Below, piece by piece: positions 61,531 to 64,000 of a DNA stretch of 64,000 bases. The notes beneath the pieces were generated by a model. The model had not been told where the DNA came from, ran no database searches, and worked only from the letters and a program-made list of their open reading frames with translations. A program made the position numbers and the translations under genes. How positions within the stretch are numbered: position 1 is the stretch's first letter; each line of letters begins with the position of its first letter. The stretch is from Photobacterium rosenbergii (GTDB lineage: Bacteria; Pseudomonadota; Gammaproteobacteria; Enterobacterales; Vibrionaceae), in NCBI RefSeq assembly GCF_003026455.1, contig NZ_PYMB01000016.1, forward strand, positions 38,883 to 102,882. Direction: 5' to 3'.

Positions 61531-61920
61531 ATGAAAATTGAACATGTTGCTATGTGGGTGCGTGATCTTGAAGCCATGCGCACTTTTTACCAAACCTACT
61601 TTAATGCGGTATCCAATGCGAAGTACGTCAATGTCAAGAAAGGGTTCTCTTCTTATTTCTTGAGTTTTGACAAAGGGGCGCGGTTGGAAATCATGCACAA
61701 TGATGCCATTCCCATGACAGCCGATGATCCAATGGCACAGTTTACTGGGTTGATACACCTAGCAATGTCGGTTGGCTCCGAGCAAGAGGTCGATGCATTA
61801 ACCGCGCGTTTAGCCAAAGATGGTTATAACGTTGTTGATGATCCACGGCGTACCGGCGATGGCTACTACGAGAGCGTAGTGCTTGACCCTGAAGGAAACC
61901 GATTGGAAATTACGATGTGA
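61531..61920 (+). CDS. VOC-family (glyoxalase-like) protein
   Basis: 129 residues, a single vicinal-oxygen-chelate unit pair. KIEHVAMWVRDLEAMRTFYQTYF gives the first metal ligand (His), FTGLIHLAMSVGSEQEVDALTARL the second (His), and GDGYYESVVLDPEGNRLEIT the last (Glu). It is similar to lactoylglutathione-lyase-like proteins. Its partner in the cluster suggests a small carbonyl substrate (inference). GAGGAA precedes the start. Confidence 0.88.
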   Translation: MKIEHVAMWVRDLEAMRTFYQTYFNAVSNAKYVNVKKGFSSYFLSFDKGARLEIMHNDAIPMTADDPMAQFTGLIHLAMSVGSEQEVDALTARLAKDGYNVVDDPRRTGDGYYESVVLDPEGNRLEITM

Positions 61921-61968
61921 TGACCTAGCGCTGACAACTCCCTGCACACAACAACTTTGAGGAAGGAT

Positions 61969-62613
61969 ATGAAAGAAGTAAAAGCGGTATTGTTTGATAT
62001 GGATGGCCTGATCTTTGACACCGAAGGGTTGTACAAGGCCTGCTGGCAATATGCCGCCGAAGAGCAAGACTTGGTGATAACCGATGCTGACTACCAGTCA
62101 TTTATCGGGGTGCAGGATGTCGAGTGTGAGCGCCGGGTGGCAAAAATGTTTGGTGATGACATTGATTTAGAGCGCTTCTGCCAAGTCAGGAATGCGATGT
62201 TCAAGGCCGAGCAAGACAAAGGTATTCCCTATAAGCTTGGTTTTGACGAACTGTTTGCTGAGATAAAACAAAAAGGGTTGAAATGTGCGCTTGTCACTTC
62301 TTCCCCTCGAGATAAGGTCGAACATCACTTCGCGGGTAGCGACTACATCTCCCAGTTCGATGTCATGGTAACCGCCGAAGGTGTAGAAAACGGAAAGCCA
62401 GCCCCGGACTGCTACCTGATGGCGAGCAACCAACTAGATATTGCGCCAGCCAATTGCTTGGTGTTGGAAGATTCGAACAATGGTATGCGCTCGGGTCTTG
62501 ATGCCGGTTGCCAGGCGATTATGATTCCGGATTTGTTAGTCCCAGCGGAAGATGTGGTACCTCGTGCAACATCGATTGTTGAGTCACTATTAGAAGTGAA
62601 ACCTTATATCTGA
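61969..62613 (+). CDS. HAD-superfamily phosphatase (beta-phosphoglucomutase-like)
   Basis: 214 residues from ATG 61969; the frame opens at a TTG. HAD motif I AVLFDMDGLIFDTEG (Asp nucleophile and general acid), motif II ALVTSSPRD, motif III ENGKPAPDCYLMAS and motif IV VLEDSNNGMRSGLDAGCQA. Subfamily IA with the four-helix cap. It dephosphorylates a sugar phosphate or similar. Last gene of the DeoR cluster by position. The whole set suggests conversion of a sugar-derived compound. Confidence 0.9.
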   Translation: MKEVKAVLFDMDGLIFDTEGLYKACWQYAAEEQDLVITDADYQSFIGVQDVECERRVAKMFGDDIDLERFCQVRNAMFKAEQDKGIPYKLGFDELFAEIKQKGLKCALVTSSPRDKVEHHFAGSDYISQFDVMVTAEGVENGKPAPDCYLMASNQLDIAPANCLVLEDSNNGMRSGLDAGCQAIMIPDLLVPAEDVVPRATSIVESLLEVKPYI

Positions 62614-62734
62614 TCTATTTGTTAATGTAGATTGGCGATTCTGTGATCTCAAAAGCATGCCTTTGCTGCGCCCTCTGGCACTATAGTTAGTAGATAGATA
62701 AGTTGAATATAAACAACTAACTAGCGGGGAAGGC

Positions 62735-63430
62735 ATGCGACAGATAGGCGACGAAATCTGGGTTCATGAAGACTCAATGAAGATGTTGGGTACTAAGTTG
62801 GGTTTGAGGATGACCATTGTTCGGCTTCAAGACGGTCAACTTTGGGTACATTCACCAACGGCTATCTCTACTTCGTTACAACAAGAGATAAATACTCTCG
62901 GTTCTGTTCGTTACTTGGTTGCCCCCAATAACCACCATAGCAAATGGCTGCAAGACTGGATTGATGTTTATCCCGATGCGGAAGTTTACGTCAGTGCAGG
63001 AATTCCACGTAAAGTGCCGCTTTCCAACTACCATATCCTTCAGCGCGGTATGGAGAATGTTTGGCAGGATGATCTTGAATGGCAAACCATGCCTTCGGTT
63101 CCTTCATTAAACGAAACCATATTCTTCCACTCTCGCTCATCGTCGCTGATTGTGACTGATTTGGTGCAAAACTACCCTGAAAACCCAAATAAGTCAGGCT
63201 TTGCAGGTGCTATGTCCAAATTCGTATTTGAACCTATTGGCTTCAAAGGCCGTTGTATCCATCCGCTTCTCAAGATGAGTTTTACCATCAAAGACAAAGC
63301 GGCTTTCAACCGTTTTCTCCAAAGTGTTGAGCAATGGCAATTCGACAAAATCATCGTAGCGCACGGTAACATTATTGAAGACGACGCAAAATCAGTCTTT
63401 TCTTCATTAATGTCACGCTTTTCTGGTTGA
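62735..63430 (+). CDS. DUF4336 domain protein
   Basis: 231 residues. RMTIVRLQDGQLWVHSPTAIS and VRYLVAPNNHHSKWLQDW are the DUF4336 start, with IVAHGNIIEDDA near the end. It is related by fold to the metallo-beta-lactamases, but with HHSKW in place of the usual HxHxDH, so the active site differs. Function unknown. GGGGAAGG before ATG. Stands alone. Confidence 0.87.
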   Translation: MRQIGDEIWVHEDSMKMLGTKLGLRMTIVRLQDGQLWVHSPTAISTSLQQEINTLGSVRYLVAPNNHHSKWLQDWIDVYPDAEVYVSAGIPRKVPLSNYHILQRGMENVWQDDLEWQTMPSVPSLNETIFFHSRSSSLIVTDLVQNYPENPNKSGFAGAMSKFVFEPIGFKGRCIHPLLKMSFTIKDKAAFNRFLQSVEQWQFDKIIVAHGNIIEDDAKSVFSSLMSRFSG

Positions 63431-63548
63431 AAAGAAGACATAGGCGCCGATTTTCGCCGTAATGGCGTGATAGTGACCGCTTAGGCAATAAGTAAAGTTT
63501 TTCTTCTTTACAGCCATCCTAGAAGTCCGTATTATCCACCGCACTTAC

Positions 63549-63639
63549 GGAGAGATGGCTGAGTGGTTGAAAGCACCGGTCTTGAAAACCGGCATACGTT
63601 AATAGCGTATCTAGGGTTCAAATCCCTATCTCTCCGCCA
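63549..63639 (+). tRNA. tRNA-Ser (anticodon TGA)
   Basis: Acceptor stem GGAGAGA/TCTCTCC, D arm GGCTGAGTGG, anticodon stem CCGGT/ACCGG with TGA at 63583-63585, a long variable arm with TACG/CGTA-type pairing (typical of class-II tRNA-Ser), T-arm GGGTTCAAATCCC, and an encoded CCA. It reads UCA codons. Confidence 0.97.
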
Positions 63640-63644
63640 TATTA

Positions 63645-63674
63645 GAAAAGCCGCTGATTTATCAGCGGCTTTTC
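63645..63674 (+). terminator. terminator of tRNA-Ser
   Basis: GAAAAGCCGCTGA-TTTA-TCAGCGGCTTTTC: perfect 13-bp stem 6 bp after the CCA. Confidence 0.92.
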
Positions 63675-63730
63675 GCGTTTTAGCCTTCGGCAAAACGCTT
63701 GGCCCTAGGAAAATAGGGAACGGGGGCCTT

Positions 63731-63762
63731 GGAAGAGTAGGTCCTCGGAAGAGCAGGCCCTA
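63731..63762 (+). repeat. 16-bp imperfect tandem repeat
   Basis: GGAAGAGTAGGTCCTC and GGAAGAGCAGGCCCTA stand head to tail, part of a repeat-rich patch after the tRNA. Confidence 0.7.
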
Positions 63763-63770
63763 GGCTCTAG

Positions 63771-63805
63771 GAAAAGCGAAAAGCGAAAAGCGAAAAGCGA
63801 AAAGC
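63771..63805 (+). repeat. heptamer tandem repeat (GAAAAGC)x5
   Basis: Five exact copies of GAAAAGC. Its length of 7 is not a multiple of 3, and it lies outside any gene. Confidence 0.95.
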
Positions 63806-63845
63806 AGAAGCTTGATTTATTGCAGCTATAAGTGAATGCTGCTTG

Positions 63846-63873
63846 CAGGACCCAGGACCCAGGACCCAGGACC
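63846..63873 (+). repeat. heptamer tandem repeat (CAGGACC)x4
   Basis: Four exact copies of CAGGACC, ending 3 bp before the left end of the IS3-type element. Confidence 0.95.
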
Positions 63874-63876
63874 TGA

Positions 63877-64000
63877 TGTGACTCCCTAAAAGTAGACACC
63901 TCTTTATCAGGAATAAGAGGTGTTCATATGAAAGTTGTAAGTCGACGAAGTTTTTCTGATGAGTTTAAGCTTGCTGCAGTTCAAGAATCTATCGATTCCC
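63877..64000 (+). mobile_element. left end of an IS3-family insertion sequence (partial)
   Basis: The probable left terminal repeat TGTGACTCCCTAAAAGTAGACACC (63877-63900) has the TG start and AAAAGTxGACA pattern of IS3/IS911-type ends. It is followed after 27 bp by the transposase OrfA start. The element runs out of the window, so its right end and target duplication are not visible. Confidence 0.75.
63928..64000 (+). CDS. IS3-family transposase OrfA, 5' part
   Basis: Only the first 24 codons are in the window, starting MKVVSRRSFSDEFKLAAV, the standard start of IS3-family OrfA, which carries the helix-turn-helix that binds the terminal repeats. AGAGG lies 7 nt before the ATG. OrfB, with the DDE domain, should follow beyond the edge. 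Confidence 0.85.
   Translation, partial: MKVVSRRSFSDEFKLAAVQESIDS

Noticed and set aside
63771..63873. CRISPR array
   Set aside because: The repeats are contiguous heptamers without spacers, so they are simple tandem repeats.

Overview
The window reads as a chromosomal segment of a marine gammaproteobacterium of the family Vibrionaceae, most likely close to Photobacterium, Grimontia or Enterovibrio. The clues are the very high similarity of MelA, MelB, DbpA, HPr and Rof to enterobacterial and vibrio proteins, a TyrZ-type tyrosyl-tRNA synthetase, the short AT-rich intergenic regions, and heptanucleotide repeats next to a tRNA-Ser and an IS3-type element. The genus is an inference, because no marker settles it.

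Layout. 1-6.3 kb: the tail of a YibE/F membrane protein, a secreted DUF1800/DUF1501 pair, a GGDEF diguanylate cyclase and a LysR regulator. 6.3-11.4 kb: a monooxygenase-like/Gfo-Idh-MocA gene pair, a VirK-like DUF535 gene, a glutathione S-transferase, a GNAT acetyltransferase and two orphan genes. 11.4-22 kb: an envelope-protein region with a KdgM-type porin, a FadL-type transporter, two unclassified beta-barrels, a Crp-like regulator, a stand-alone PTS EIIB domain, a PafA-like phosphatase and a DUF1254 lipoprotein. It contains two related LysR regulators, and several striking DNA dyads lie between the genes. 22-23.4 kb: a Cys/Met-metabolism PLP enzyme.

23.7-35.4 kb is the centrepiece: a complete one-strand urea uptake and urease locus (urtABCDE, ureD, ureABC, ureE, ureJ, ureF, ureG). 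The ABC transporter imports urea, UreABC hydrolyses it to ammonia and carbamate, UreDEFG build the nickel centre and UreJ probably supplies nickel. Gene junctions are tight or overlapping, except for a double hairpin between urtA and urtB. All metal and catalytic residues of UreC are present.

35.6-42.5 kb: a divergent PRPP-synthetase-like gene, an exported amidohydrolase, a lone pilin-like gene, a YugP-type zinc peptidase, and a looser accessory stretch with an HNH nuclease and a lipoprotein. 42.7-47.9 kb: DUF819, OsmC, a ferritin-like protein, a small membrane protein behind a 26-bp perfect palindrome, dbpA and an HPr paralogue. 48-51 kb: melAB for melibiose. 51-56.7 kb: a flavin reductase/cyclase pair, a beta-barrel, a LysR/DoxX divergent pair, a GNAT and an Asp/Glu racemase. 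56.7-63.4 kb: tyrS, a LysR, a DM13 protein, rof, a DeoR-DUF1349-VOC-HAD cluster and a DUF4336 protein. The window ends with tRNA-Ser(TGA), two heptamer repeat tracts and the start of an IS3-family element.

I found no CRISPR array, prophage or rRNA. No overtly novel multi-gene system is proven. The best candidates for something undescribed are the LysR/beta-barrel/EIIB region (13.7-21.9 kb) with its repeated operator-like dyads, the cyclase/flavin-reductase operon, and the orphan gene behind two tandem hairpins at 10.6 kb.
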